IMG/VR virus record: IMGVR_UViG_3300023215_000707
Coordinates: 1-64,000 of that record
DNA from: a virus
Reading direction: 5' to 3' (one strand)
DNA length: 64,000 nucleotides
Shown: positions 16,366 through 24,529 of the stretch, piece after piece
Position numbering within the stretch: position 1 is the first letter of the stretch
Layout of the letters: each line of letters starts with the position of its first letter
Position numbers and translations under genes: made by a program
The notes under the pieces: model-generated
Databases searched by the model: none
What the model was told of the DNA's origin: nothing
Seen by the model: the letters and a program-made list of their open reading frames with translations, nothing else

Positions 16366-16626
16366 CTATTCGCCTTTACCTAGATTTCTGCCCAATTGGC
16401 ATCCTAATCTAATTTTAGACGTTGATGGTAATTTCCAAAATGCATCCTTTTCTAATCCAAATTTTTCTTCAAGATGATTACATAGTTTTTTTCTACTACA
16501 CATTTGTAAATCTAAATCAATATAAACTCCTGCAATGTTTCCAGCAGGATATTTCACAAAATTATCTATTAAAAGATATACATATCCTATAACAAAAAGC
16601 ATACTTTTTAGAAACCACTGAATCAT
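16366..16626 (-). CDS. Unknown small protein with N-terminal hydrophobic segment (86 aa)
   Basis: Residues 5-20 (FLKSMLFVIGYVYLLI) are hydrophobic and may form a signal anchor. The rest is soluble with three cysteines. The codon pattern continues that of its neighbours; 41 bases separate it from the ligase gene. Function unknown. Confidence 0.45.
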   Translation of the reverse strand: MIQWFLKSMLFVIGYVYLLIDNFVKYPAGNIAGVYIDLDLQMCSRKKLCNHLEEKFGLEKDAFWKLPSTSKIRLGCQLGRNLGKGE

Positions 16627-16667
16627 CTAGTAGGGGGTAATAATATGCCCCACTTATACTTTGCTTC

Positions 16668-18203
16668 TCATAAGTTTGATTTCACTTCATTTAGTGAAGT
16701 AATATCACTCACGGGTTTATCTTCACGGATTCTCAACATTCGGGGAAACCTCAACCCTAAGTTCCCTTCTTTATCAGTAGTCACTAAATCGCAAGTAACC
16801 TCAAGAATAATTCTCGGAAGGAGATTATAAGTTCCATTACTTACACTTTTTATAATTTTTTTAGATTGATTCGTAAGATATAATAAATCTGTATCGGAAA
16901 ATCCACTTCCAACTGAACCCACCGAAATAAAATTCTCCTTCTCTTTTACAGCAATATCATATGATGAAAACACCGAGGCTCGTCGCCCCTCTCCATATCT
17001 AGCCCCAACAACCACCACATCAAATTCAAAGCGTGGTGGCTTGTATTTAGCCCATGCTACCGACCTTTTACCACTATGATAGGTTGCCCTCAAATCCTTC
17101 ACTATAATACCTTCATAGCCATCGTTAATGGCTTCATTGTAAAATACGTCATTATTTGCTACCTCTATACTTCTAATTGCTTGATTGGAGAATTTATTAA
17201 TTGTCCTCAATCTTTCTATTAATGGTAAGTCCATTAGGTTTTCAACATCATACATTAGACAATCGAAGACAGCAACACTACAAGGACATTTTTCAACGGC
17301 CTCTTGTATATTTTTTGAATGTATGCGAGTTTGCATTGTCTTGAATAGTTTTGGTCGCCCATCTAAATCAATAGGATAAATCTCCGTATCTATGATAAAA
17401 CATGAGGGTAAATTTTTCCAATTTAAGACAATTTCTACTATATCGGGGAATTTTTCTGTAACTTGAACACCCTTTCGATTGAAGATGAAACATCTACCTT
17501 TTCCCCAGTGTATTTGATACCTAGCCCCATCATACTTATATTCTGCAATATATTCTTCAGGCCATTTTTCTTTAGGAATTGCTTTCGCTAACATTGGAGC
17601 AATATAGCGGCCGACCACTAAATCATTTGATGGTTCTATTCCCCTTTCATAATAAGTTAGCAATTCTGGAAGAGAATGTAATTGATTATGTTTTTTAACT
17701 TCTGTTTCTTTTTTATTATAAATCTTTGCGAGAAGTTTTCTTACTGTGCCTACGTTAATACCATTTCTAGGAGTTCTAAGCCAATATCTCAAAAACCATT
17801 TCTGTTCTAAGGCAGACATTTCTAAAAAATATTGTTGAAAACAGCGATAGGATTCTCCATCACTTTTACTACAATCCATTTCAAGTAATGATAATATCCC
17901 TTTCATACCAAAAGAAGAATCTTCCCCATTCCCTTCATTAAAGAAATAAACAGCATCACCTATATCTCCATGAGTATAGATTTCCATTTCTATTTCTTCT
18001 TCAAATATTTGCATTGCATTAATTATCCATGTGGTTGCCTTTTTAGTCTTTAAATTATTTACATTCAAATTCAAAGAAAGAATTTTAATAAAGGATTCTT
18101 TATCTTCTATCAGTTCCCAATCTTTAGCAATTGCGGATATTTTTTTAGTTGGGGTAGTATGTTCTATTGCTTGGTTTAATCTAGCAAATTCTATCCAATT
18201 CAT
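16668..18203 (-). CDS. lig: ATP-dependent DNA ligase (replication module)
   Basis: About 511 residues from the ATG at 18203 (MNWIEFARLNQ); a GTG at 18212 overlaps the upstream gene. The N-terminal DNA-binding domain includes KWFLRYWLRTPRNGINVGTV. The adenylation domain has AEYKYDGARYQIH (catalytic Lys in K-Y-D-G-x-R), FIIDTEIYPID, VFDCLMYDVENL and GIIVKDLRATYHSGKR, then WAKYKP (motif V). The OB domain follows (VVVGARYGEGRR ... GSVGSGFSD). This is the archaeal/eukaryotic ligase layout at slightly less than the usual 560 residues. It would seal nicks in replication and recombination. A second ligase-like gene is at 60765. Confidence 0.92.
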   Translation of the reverse strand: MNWIEFARLNQAIEHTTPTKKISAIAKDWELIEDKESFIKILSLNLNVNNLKTKKATTWIINAMQIFEEEIEMEIYTHGDIGDAVYFFNEGNGEDSSFGMKGILSLLEMDCSKSDGESYRCFQQYFLEMSALEQKWFLRYWLRTPRNGINVGTVRKLLAKIYNKKETEVKKHNQLHSLPELLTYYERGIEPSNDLVVGRYIAPMLAKAIPKEKWPEEYIAEYKYDGARYQIHWGKGRCFIFNRKGVQVTEKFPDIVEIVLNWKNLPSCFIIDTEIYPIDLDGRPKLFKTMQTRIHSKNIQEAVEKCPCSVAVFDCLMYDVENLMDLPLIERLRTINKFSNQAIRSIEVANNDVFYNEAINDGYEGIIVKDLRATYHSGKRSVAWAKYKPPRFEFDVVVVGARYGEGRRASVFSSYDIAVKEKENFISVGSVGSGFSDTDLLYLTNQSKKIIKSVSNGTYNLLPRIILEVTCDLVTTDKEGNLGLRFPRMLRIREDKPVSDITSLNEVKSNL

Positions 18204-18208
18204 AATTC

Positions 18209-18580
18209 TCACTCTTCTTCATCTTTTGATTTGAACATACCCATCATTAGCGCATTGGCTAATCCAATAGCGTGTAGGGTTTTATTATCTCCTGCTTTTC
18301 CAGCAAGACCCATTACTAAAGTATTGAAGGCTTGCATTAACGGAAGAGTAGCATTCCATAAATGTTGAGCCTCTTCTCCATACATATATTCTCCTTTATC
18401 TAAAGTAGACATATGCAATAAATGGAAAAACATAAACCCATGCCTATCCATATCTGTAAATAGACTTTCTAATTCATTCTCAAAAGCATCTGCCATCTCT
18501 TTTGGTAGGTTTTTACTCATCCATTCGTGATGGGCTTTAACCCAAGTATTGAAATATTCTTCATTGTATATCCATATCAT
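18209..18580 (-). CDS. Unknown early protein, 123 aa
   Basis: A helical protein with many aromatic residues and His (NTWVKAHHEWMSKNLP; HGFMFFHLLHM). No known motif. The acidic C-terminus (KSKDEEE) overlaps the ligase ribosome-binding region. It overlaps the upstream gene by 20 bases. Confidence 0.5.
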   Translation of the reverse strand: MIWIYNEEYFNTWVKAHHEWMSKNLPKEMADAFENELESLFTDMDRHGFMFFHLLHMSTLDKGEYMYGEEAQHLWNATLPLMQAFNTLVMGLAGKAGDNKTLHAIGLANALMMGMFKSKDEEE

Positions 18581-18788
18581 TTGAACACCTCATTATAAAT
18601 ATTGTAAATGCGGCGAATATGTCTTTAGGATAAACTCTCGCTTTACCTTCCATAGATTCTTCTATACATTTTGCATATTCATTTGCCCACCATTCACACA
18701 CTTTCGCAAATTCTTCAATTGCTGATGGTGCGTGTTCTCTATTTTCGCTATTATCTTTCAGTATTCTCTTCGCTTCTGCTATTTTCAT
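18561..18788 (-). CDS. Unknown early protein, 75 aa
   Basis: A small, probably helical protein (SAIEEFAKVCEWWANEYAKC). No recognisable family. It overlaps genes on both sides within the early operon. Confidence 0.45.
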   Translation of the reverse strand: MKIAEAKRILKDNSENREHAPSAIEEFAKVCEWWANEYAKCIEESMEGKARVYPKDIFAAFTIFIMRCSNDMDIQ

Positions 18789-18990
18789 TTGTATTCACCT
18801 TTTCTAAAATTTGTTTCAGTATTTTTATTTCCTCAATATTTAATCGAACCCCTTTTTTAGTGGGGTTATCCTTACTATGTAATCTAATATCAACCACTTC
18901 TATATTCCAATATTTACCTTTCTTAATCAGCCACTCATCAGTAGCACTTCTAGGAATCCTACCTAATATCTCCCAATCATCACTAGCCAT
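18751..18990 (-). CDS. PC4/SUB1-like transcription cofactor (ssDNA-binding)
   Basis: 79 residues from the ATG at 18990, placed just after the upstream stop. YWNIEVVDIRLHS, then NPTKKGVRLNIEEIKILKQI fits the PC4 signature (wkg..yvDIR.yy...  ptKKGI.L...e...L...i). PC4 proteins bind ssDNA and melted promoters as dimers and act as coactivators; related proteins occur in tailed viruses. With TFB at 25403 this suggests the virus brings its own factors to steer archaeal RNA polymerase to viral promoters. Confidence 0.65.
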   Translation of the reverse strand: MASDDWEILGRIPRSATDEWLIKKGKYWNIEVVDIRLHSKDNPTKKGVRLNIEEIKILKQILEKVNTNENSRSEENTER

Positions 18991-18992
18991 TT

Positions 18993-19505
18993 TCACGCCC
19001 CTTCAAAATCAAATTCATCATCAGTAGTTACTGAATCGGAAGACCACAAACCCATTTCTGTTGGTTCTTTACTACCACCATCAATTAATGCAGGGCTAAA
19101 TGTAACTTCAACACTTGCAGAATAATAATTATCCATATCAACTGAATGCATATTCTTAGCCACTTCAAGAGCAATTATACTATTATAAATTGCATCGTCG
19201 TATTCCACCACCACTTTTCCATTTTTCTTAACAAGATATTTTGTATCTTTGTTAGTAACATCAGTTACATTTGCTATTCCGAAATTTCTCAAAATATACT
19301 TCATATCCTTTACGTTAGATGGCTCTCTCCAAAATTCGGGCATTCTATTTTCCATTGCTTTAATAGAATTAGATAATGCTTGTCCGACAATAAGTTGCCC
19401 TCTAAAAGATAGAATAAACTCAACACATTTTTGCATCTTAGTTATGTCTTCTTCTCCCTTTTCTAAAATAACTTTAACTTTTTCTTCTTTCTTTTCTTTA
19501 TTCAT
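18993..19505 (-). CDS. Unknown early protein with acidic tail, 170 aa
   Basis: A Lys/Glu-rich N-terminus, an alpha-beta middle and a C-terminal acidic tail with aromatics (TTDDEFDFEGA) that looks like an interaction tail. It is directly upstream of the PC4-like gene. No family recognised. Confidence 0.5.
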   Translation of the reverse strand: MNKEKKEEKVKVILEKGEEDITKMQKCVEFILSFRGQLIVGQALSNSIKAMENRMPEFWREPSNVKDMKYILRNFGIANVTDVTNKDTKYLVKKNGKVVVEYDDAIYNSIIALEVAKNMHSVDMDNYYSASVEVTFSPALIDGGSKEPTEMGLWSSDSVTTDDEFDFEGA

Positions 19506-19576
19506 TCTTCCACTTCCAATATAATTATAATATCTTCTTTTCCTTTTTCAGTTATTATCCATTCTTCTTTAATCAT
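19502..19576 (-). CDS. Tiny coupled frame (24 aa)
   Basis: MIKEEWIITEKGKEDIII then LEVEE. The ATG overlaps the stop of the upstream gene and its stop overlaps the next ATG (ATGA at both ends). ITEKGKE is like the wing region of small winged-helix proteins, but the frame is too short to name. It may serve mainly to couple translation. Confidence 0.35.
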   Translation of the reverse strand: MIKEEWIITEKGKEDIIIILEVEE

Positions 19577-19821
19577 TCAATCATCTCCTTCAACAGTTCC
19601 CTTGTTGTATTGGCATCGGTGTTCAGTAATTTCACCGCTTGTTCAATACCTTTACGCAACCGCTTGACCTCAGCCAGCAAATCTGGTGCGGCATTCAATA
19701 GTGCGGCTGTGCTGTGATATTGCCCAACCGACTCCATCCTCTTCATAGCGTCTTTAGACCACGACCATACTTGGTAATCTCCATTCATAACGTGACCTTC
19801 AAATTGTTGTATATCAATCAT
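19573..19821 (-). CDS. Bacteriophage-like small protein, probably recently acquired (82 aa)
   Basis: Residues 37-62 read STAALLNAAPDLLAEVKRL, a phrase typical of small proteins of enterobacterial phages (AP.LLaE..rLr). Base composition and codon choice (CTG GCT GAG GTC AAG CGG TTG) are richer in G+C than both neighbours, which use AT-ending codons. This points to recent transfer from a bacterial phage. The function of the family is unknown. ATGA overlaps on both sides show it has been fitted into the operon. Confidence 0.6.
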   Translation of the reverse strand: MIDIQQFEGHVMNGDYQVWSWSKDAMKRMESVGQYHSTAALLNAAPDLLAEVKRLRKGIEQAVKLLNTDANTTRELLKEMIE

Positions 19822-19928
19822 TCTTCTTCACCTCTTTTATCAACAGTTAATCCTCTTAAACATTTCAAACATTTACGAAATCCTTTCCACGCTGGTTCAA
19901 AACATTCTTTGACTGTGCAAATCCTCAT
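19818..19928 (-). CDS. Zinc-knuckle microprotein (36 aa)
   Basis: Cys4, Cys9, Cys20 and Cys23 (CTVKEC and CLKC) could bind one zinc. The stop overlaps the start of the next gene (ATGA). Its first 32 bases overlap the end of GroEL in another frame. Confidence 0.45.
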   Translation of the reverse strand: MRICTVKECFEPAWKGFRKCLKCLRGLTVDKRGEEE

Positions 19929-21420
19929 CTTTCTCACCTACTAATACTTCGGAAGTCAATGCTAAACAAGTAACTGAAACGGCACTATTCAAAGAAGAAA
20001 TAGTCACCTTCACAGGGTCAATAATTCCCTTTTTAACCAAATCACATTTTTTACCTGTTTTAGCATCTCTTTGAAGATATGGTATTGAAATATCCCATCC
20101 ACCATTCATTAAAATTCTTTTGTAGGGTTCATCTAAACAAGAAGAAAATGAGTTTTCACTATTTTGTCTTGCATTTAAAAGAGCATATCCACCACCACAA
20201 ACAACCCCCAATTCCATTGCGGCTCTAGTAGCATTCAAAGCATCATCAACCCTTTCTTTAGTATCTCTCATTTCTATTTCCGAACCTGCACCAATATTCA
20301 ACACAGCAATACCACCGAGTAATTTAGCAATTCTTTTCTTCATATTATCTCTAACATAGTCATTAGAAGCATCTTCAAGGTGGCTTTCTATCATAGAGGC
20401 TCTTGTCTTGATAGCATCCGAATCGCCGTTACCATCTACAATTAAGGTTTTAGTTTCCCCAACAACCACCTTTACTGCTTGACCTAAATCTTCAAGTTCA
20501 GTTTCTTCAGGTTTAATTTCAGTTTGAACATCTAAAAATTTCCCATTTGTTAGTATTGCTATATCCTCTAATAAAGAGTCGGACACATAACCGTAGTCTG
20601 GAGATTCTATTGCACAACATTGCACTGTTCCATTCATAACATTTACAATTAGATTACTAATAGCGTGTTGCTCAAGTGTGCGTGAAATAAGTAGTAGTGG
20701 TCGTTTTGTTTCAGCCACCTTTTCCAAGATTGGAATTAATTCTTGAAACCTAAGAATATTAAAATTAGAAATAAGAATGTATGGATTCTCCATTTCAGTA
20801 ATGTTCTTTTCTTTATCTAAGGCTAAATGATGGCTTCTATACCCTCTTTCAATTTCCATACCTTGAGCAATTTCAATATAGGTATTCATATCTTTAGATT
20901 CCGATACAGTAATAACTCCATTTTTACCTACCTTTTCCATTGCTTCTGCGATTAGTTCTCCGATATATTCATCATTATTTGCGGCTATTGTAGCCACGTT
21001 CTTAATTTGTGTAAAATTCTCTATTGGTTTAGCATTAAGCATCAAATTACTAATAACTTCATCTCTTAAATTACTCAATTCATTAGAAACTTCAACAGGA
21101 TTACGGCCACCATTAATTAATTCCATTCCACTTTCACAGAAACTTTGGGCTAATACACAAGCAGTTGTTGTTCCATCTCCCGCAGTGTTTTGGGCTTGAG
21201 TTGCTACTTCAATAAGAAGTTTAGCCCCCATATCAATAAATTCATCTTCATGGAAAATTGATTTAGCAACAGTCACACCATCATTAACAATAATAGGTTT
21301 CCCTTTTTCTTTTAATATAACTGTTCTAGACATTGGGCCAAGGGTTGGTTTAACTGCATTTGCAACTAAATTAATTCCTTCTAGAATTTTTTCTCTCGCT
21401 TCATCACCTGTTACTATCAT
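19897..21420 (-). CDS. groEL: Group I chaperonin GroEL (bacterial type)
   Basis: 507 residues with GroEL signatures in order: VKPTLGPMSRTVILKE, VNDGVTVAKSI, NTAGDGTTTACVLAQ (nucleotide-binding, catalytic Asp), apical domain, ERVDDALNATRAAMELGVVCGGGYALL and a conserved equatorial C-terminal region. It is a group I chaperonin, not a thermosome. Compared with about 548 residues in E. coli it lacks the Gly-Met tail and ends in a charged stretch. The matching GroES gene is 64 bases upstream. It probably folds capsid or other viral proteins, as some phage-encoded chaperonins do. Confidence 0.93.
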   Translation of the reverse strand: MIVTGDEAREKILEGINLVANAVKPTLGPMSRTVILKEKGKPIIVNDGVTVAKSIFHEDEFIDMGAKLLIEVATQAQNTAGDGTTTACVLAQSFCESGMELINGGRNPVEVSNELSNLRDEVISNLMLNAKPIENFTQIKNVATIAANNDEYIGELIAEAMEKVGKNGVITVSESKDMNTYIEIAQGMEIERGYRSHHLALDKEKNITEMENPYILISNFNILRFQELIPILEKVAETKRPLLLISRTLEQHAISNLIVNVMNGTVQCCAIESPDYGYVSDSLLEDIAILTNGKFLDVQTEIKPEETELEDLGQAVKVVVGETKTLIVDGNGDSDAIKTRASMIESHLEDASNDYVRDNMKKRIAKLLGGIAVLNIGAGSEIEMRDTKERVDDALNATRAAMELGVVCGGGYALLNARQNSENSFSSCLDEPYKRILMNGGWDISIPYLQRDAKTGKKCDLVKKGIIDPVKVTISSLNSAVSVTCLALTSEVLVGEKDEDLHSQRMF

Positions 21421-21484
21421 TGGTTTTTCCCCCTTATTTTAAATCTAATTAAAGTCCATAAATTTGAAATAAATTTTCGCATAG

Positions 21485-21718
21485 TCATTTAGTATCACTT
21501 ACCATACACAATATACTATTCATGTGAATAACAAAATATTCACCAACAGGTTGTTTCTTATTAACTTCATAAAAGATAATATCTCCAACATCTATATTTT
21601 CAACCTTATCACCATAAGAAATTATTACGGCTTTATTTTGTTCACTTACAATTAGTGAACCATGTTGGCTTTTTACAGCCTCACAGACTAACATTTCTCC
21701 ATATGCTTTTAATTTCAT
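21485..21718 (-). CDS. groES: GroES-like co-chaperonin
   Basis: 77 residues. It begins KLKAYGEMLVCE, has a shortened mobile loop at HGSLIVSEQNK, and continues KAVIISYGDKVENIDVGDIIFYEV, matching the GroES core (..V...G...... vk.GD.V.f). It lacks about 20 residues relative to cellular GroES, mainly around the loop and roof. It is directly upstream of groEL in the same operon, as in bacteria. T4 gp31 is a precedent for a viral co-chaperonin with an altered loop. Confidence 0.8.
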   Translation of the reverse strand: MKLKAYGEMLVCEAVKSQHGSLIVSEQNKAVIISYGDKVENIDVGDIIFYEVNKKQPVGEYFVIHMNSILCMVSDTK

Positions 21719-21728
21719 ATTATCATCC

Positions 21729-22256
21729 TTAATTAAGTAGATTCTGTATATCCTTAATACGTTGCTGTAATTTTTGGTTTTCTAATTCAAGTTGTTTAAT
21801 GTAATCAAATATTGTAGATGCGTTTATTGTATGGCGGCTTATTCTACCAGAATATTTTATACTCTTTTTATATGATTTTAGACTTGCTTTAGGTTTAACA
21901 GATACAGGTCTAAGAATAGCCACAGGTTTATCAGCAGGTAACAATTCCCTACCAACTTTAACTTGCACTGCTTTTGTTGTCCTCTTTAATTGTTGTGCTA
22001 TTTTATTTAAAGTAACACCTTTTTTAACCAAATCCATTAACAATTTTATATCGGTATCGGTCCATGATTTATTATTATTTTTTATAATAAACTGCATTTT
22101 AATTGCCTTCAATCTTTCTATTCTTGCTTCTTTGTTGTATTTAACACGGCAAGCCTGATATGTCCTATTTAATATCAAACCAATTTCATCCCAATCTTTG
22201 TTGTCTACATTTCTCATACTTGTCAAATTACTTATTTCTTCTTTATTCCATCTCAT
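21729..22256 (-). CDS. Two-repeat Myb/SANT-like DNA-binding protein with leucine-zipper tail
   Basis: About 175 residues from the ATG at 22256 (AGGTGAAG before it); a TTG at 22289 is less likely. Two tryptophan-anchored three-helix repeats: RWNKEEISNLTSMRN ... WDEIGLILNRTYQACRVKY (residues 2-45) and SWTDTDIKLLMDLVKKG ... IAQQLKRTTKAVQVKV (about 63-105). Both have the Myb/SANT helix pattern. A basic linker is followed by a C-terminal zipper (FDYIKQLELENQKLQQRI). It is probably a dimeric regulator and a candidate to bind the repeated viral promoter sites. It lies just upstream of groES. Confidence 0.6.
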   Translation of the reverse strand: MRWNKEEISNLTSMRNVDNKDWDEIGLILNRTYQACRVKYNKEARIERLKAIKMQFIIKNNNKSWTDTDIKLLMDLVKKGVTLNKIAQQLKRTTKAVQVKVGRELLPADKPVAILRPVSVKPKASLKSYKKSIKYSGRISRHTINASTIFDYIKQLELENQKLQQRIKDIQNLLN

Positions 22257-22289
22257 TTTCTTCACCTTTTTTTCTTCTCTTTTCGTCAA

Positions 22290-22481
22290 TCATTCTTCAT
22301 CACTATCCAATTTATTATATAATGTATCTAAAGAAAGTTGAAGATTATTTATACATAAGAATAATGCTGTATGGTCTTTAGGGTTATCCGAAGTAATACC
22401 TATTTTTTCAAGATACATTTTCATGGCTTTAGGGGTATGCCTTAAATGCCAAACATACTCTCTAATTTCTTCTTTATTCAT
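22290..22481 (-). CDS. Unknown small early protein, 63 aa
   Basis: A mostly helical protein (EEIREYVWHLRHTPKAMKMY). No motif. It is coupled by a 4-base overlap to the JAMM protease gene upstream, so it may belong to the same functional group. Confidence 0.45.
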   Translation of the reverse strand: MNKEEIREYVWHLRHTPKAMKMYLEKIGITSDNPKDHTALFLCINNLQLSLDTLYNKLDSDEE

Positions 22482-22972
22482 TCTCCATCACCATCAAAAG
22501 TAAAATTATCCCAAATCTTTTCACTATATTTAAAGAACTTCATTTTTTGACTATTTTTCATCCACAACATATGTTCATTATTTCCGAGAACAATTGCAGT
22601 TAGCATTTGTATTTTCCATGTATTAATAGTTCTTCTATCAGTTTCGGAAAAATACGCTTTACCAAAAGGATGAGTGTGAATCCAACATTTGACCGGCAGT
22701 TTCATTCCCTCTACACTTTCTTCATTAATAAACGACACAAAAGAACCACTACCAACACTAATAAATAAATCATTTTTACTATCAATTACAACTTGAATTT
22801 CGCTAGGATGAGAAAACGCCGTCAGGCTCATTTCCCAAATTGATTTCAAAAAATCATTTCTATATGGTTTAAATAAAGACTCAATTACAGAAGAATCAAA
22901 TTGAGTTCTTATATTCTGCTCCCAATTACCATTTAGAATAGTCTTCGTATTACCTGCCCGTATAATCATCAT
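22478..22972 (-). CDS. JAMM/MPN metalloprotease (deubiquitinase-like)
   Basis: 164 residues. The JAMM zinc motif is complete: His99-Thr-His101-Pro102, six residues, Ser109, two residues, Asp112 (WIHTHPFGKAYFSETD). JAMM enzymes cleave ubiquitin-like proteins or their isopeptide bonds; in viruses they also occur in tail assembly proteins with peptidoglycan-type domains, which are absent here. An E1-like gene lies 206 bases upstream, and a ubiquitin-like protein ending GGL is at 28283. The likely role is trimming the terminal Leu to expose GG, or removing the modifier. Confidence 0.8.
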   Translation of the reverse strand: MMIIRAGNTKTILNGNWEQNIRTQFDSSVIESLFKPYRNDFLKSIWEMSLTAFSHPSEIQVVIDSKNDLFISVGSGSFVSFINEESVEGMKLPVKCWIHTHPFGKAYFSETDRRTINTWKIQMLTAIVLGNNEHMLWMKNSQKMKFFKYSEKIWDNFTFDGDGE

Positions 22973-23181
22973 GCTCCCCCCATAAAACCAACAACCAAAT
23001 CTTGCTTATTGATAAATTCATGATAGGTTTGATGACCGGCAATGAACCCCCCTGCATCTCTTTTGAGTCCTTTGAATGATTCCCCACAAGCAGGGCAGGT
23101 GACTTTAACTACTTCCGCATCAAAATATGTTCCAATAGATAGTTTAATTTTTTGAATAATAGTTCCAACTTCTTCATTCAT
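22969..23181 (-). CDS. C2H2 zinc-finger small protein (70 aa)
   Basis: CPACGESFKG followed 11 residues later by GHQTYH gives a Cys2-His2 finger (C-x2-C ... H-x3-H). It lies between the JAMM and E1-like genes with 4-base overlaps on both sides, so it may be an adaptor or substrate-recognition subunit of that system. Alternatively it is an unrelated DNA-binding protein. Confidence 0.6.
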   Translation of the reverse strand: MNEEVGTIIQKIKLSIGTYFDAEVVKVTCPACGESFKGLKRDAGGFIAGHQTYHEFINKQDLVVGFMGGA

Positions 23182-23741
23182 ATATTCACCACCTTGTAAT
23201 CCGCAACATCATCATTATCTACAAACCATCGCTGAATCCATTGGGCGGCCATTCCAGCAATTGCAACATGAGTAAAATGTATGCCTTCTTTTTCACCTTT
23301 CCACTCAGTTGTTTGGCAGGAAAAACTACCACTTGGACCTGTTAAAACGGTATCAAACATATCTTTAGGGGTTTTATAACTAATAAATGCCCCATTTCTC
23401 CCCTGCGCCCTCAAATCTAACCACTGCGTTAATGACCTATAAAGTAGTCTTCGCACATCTAAATTATCTGCACAACATATCACCAAATCATAACCCTTGA
23501 TTTGTTTTTCAGTAAGAACTAAAAATGGTTCTGCTTTAACCACAGACTTGTAACGGTCTTGCATTGCAACAACCTTCTTTAGTTCTATTTCATCTATTTC
23601 AAAATTTTGATAAGATATATTTTTCTTTTCTATAATGTCGGGGTCATTTACTGTAATCTTATACAATCCTGTTTTATTCAAAAGAGGAATAAGAAAACTA
23701 CCTATTCCCCCTGCTCCTATTATTAATATTTTTCTTTTCAT
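23178..23741 (-). CDS. ThiF/E1-like adenylating enzyme
   Basis: 187 residues. Rossmann ATP loop at the start (ILIIGAGGIGSF, residues 5-16). VNDPDIIEKKNISYQNF (residues 31-47) is the D-x-D...N-x-x-x-Q region of E1/ThiF/MoeB enzymes, with Tyr where Arg is usual. YDLVICCADNLDVRRLL matches the ..D.vi...DN...R..l motif. Cysteines at CQTTEW could supply the thioester. These enzymes adenylate the C-terminal Gly of ubiquitin-like proteins. It is shorter than cellular ThiF (about 240) and has no C-terminal zinc pairs. Its operon holds a JAMM protease and, about 5 kb upstream, a GG-ending ubiquitin-like protein. Confidence 0.8.
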   Translation of the reverse strand: MKRKILIIGAGGIGSFLIPLLNKTGLYKITVNDPDIIEKKNISYQNFEIDEIELKKVVAMQDRYKSVVKAEPFLVLTEKQIKGYDLVICCADNLDVRRLLYRSLTQWLDLRAQGRNGAFISYKTPKDMFDTVLTGPSGSFSCQTTEWKGEKEGIHFTHVAIAGMAAQWIQRWFVDNDDVADYKVVNI

Positions 23742-23950
23742 TCATCATCACCCTGTTCTTCAAAATTATGCCATTTTCTTAACCATTCTTTAGTTTGCTC
23801 AATAGTCATAGTTAATCCTATCTCCCAATTTTCATGCTTTCTAAATTCAGTTAGATACCATTCGGGATTTTTAGTTTGCATATCTTCTATTATCTCCATA
23901 TACACAATCGCATGTCTTAACATGTCTGCTTTCCATATATTCATTTTCAT
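23738..23950 (-). CDS. Unknown small early protein, 70 aa
   Basis: Helical, Trp- and Met-rich (NIWKADMLRHAIVYMEII; TMTIEQTKEWLRKWH). ATG overlaps couple it to both neighbours; the ATG at 23944 is an alternative start. No family recognised. Confidence 0.45.
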   Translation of the reverse strand: MKMNIWKADMLRHAIVYMEIIEDMQTKNPEWYLTEFRKHENWEIGLTMTIEQTKEWLRKWHNFEEQGDDE

Positions 23951-24312
23951 ATTTTCATCTCCAAATAATCTTCTAGAGTTTTTACATCCTTTTTGACTTC
24001 ATCTATTTTAAATTCAAAGGGTGAATCGGTTAGTGATTCAGTTGGTGTTACTACTGCTATTGCTACAATTGGTTTATTCAACATTGAAAATAGTTTATTT
24101 ATTATTTTCTTTCTTGCTGAATCAAATTTTAATTTCCCACCTTCTTTCCAAGCAGTATAATTAAATTCTTCATCAATATATCCTTCAATATACATTATTA
24201 AATTAAGTAGAATATTATATTCTGCATCTTTTATTTTAGTAGGTGGATTAAATTCTTCATAATTTTCCATTAGTGACTCAAACAATTCTTGTTCTTTTAC
24301 ATCTAATTTCAT
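23947..24312 (-). CDS. Unknown early protein, 121 aa
   Basis: Helical N-terminal half, then a hydrophobic strand PIVAIAVVTP and a Lys/Glu-rich tail. No motif recognised. Its reading frame overlaps neighbours by 4 bases on both sides. Confidence 0.45.
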   Translation of the reverse strand: MKLDVKEQELFESLMENYEEFNPPTKIKDAEYNILLNLIMYIEGYIDEEFNYTAWKEGGKLKFDSARKKIINKLFSMLNKPIVAIAVVTPTESLTDSPFEFKIDEVKKDVKTLEDYLEMKI

Positions 24313-24527
24313 TCTTCTTCCTCAAGATTTAAACGATACTTTTCAATATCAAATTTTACATATTCTTGTTGAGTTATAGTTAAACGATTAAAATGCATGG
24401 TGGCTTTTTCATCCATAATTTCCCAAAAATTTAACATCTCTTGTGTGTTTTCAAAACGATAAATTGTTTCCCTTTTTATTTGCCCAGTTGGATGAACCAT
24501 TGTTCCCATTTTTATTTCTTTTTCCAT
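24309..24527 (-). CDS. Unknown small early protein, 72 aa
   Basis: A charged small protein (MEKEIKMGTMVHPTGQIKRE start, acidic EEEE end). No recognised domain. Two bases separate it from the upstream gene. Confidence 0.4.
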   Translation of the reverse strand: MEKEIKMGTMVHPTGQIKRETIYRFENTQEMLNFWEIMDEKATMHFNRLTITQQEYVKFDIEKYRLNLEEEE

Positions 24528-24529
24528 AG

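Noticed and set aside
19897-21420. Chaperonin as an archaeal thermosome (group II)
   Set aside because: LGPMSRTV, GDGTTTA and the C-terminal DALNATRAAMELGVVCGGG region are group I GroEL features, and a GroES gene is adjacent.
22478-22972. JAMM protein as a tail-assembly (peptidoglycan) protein
   Set aside because: No NlpC/P60 domain and it lies in the early operon with an E1-like gene, not near tail genes.
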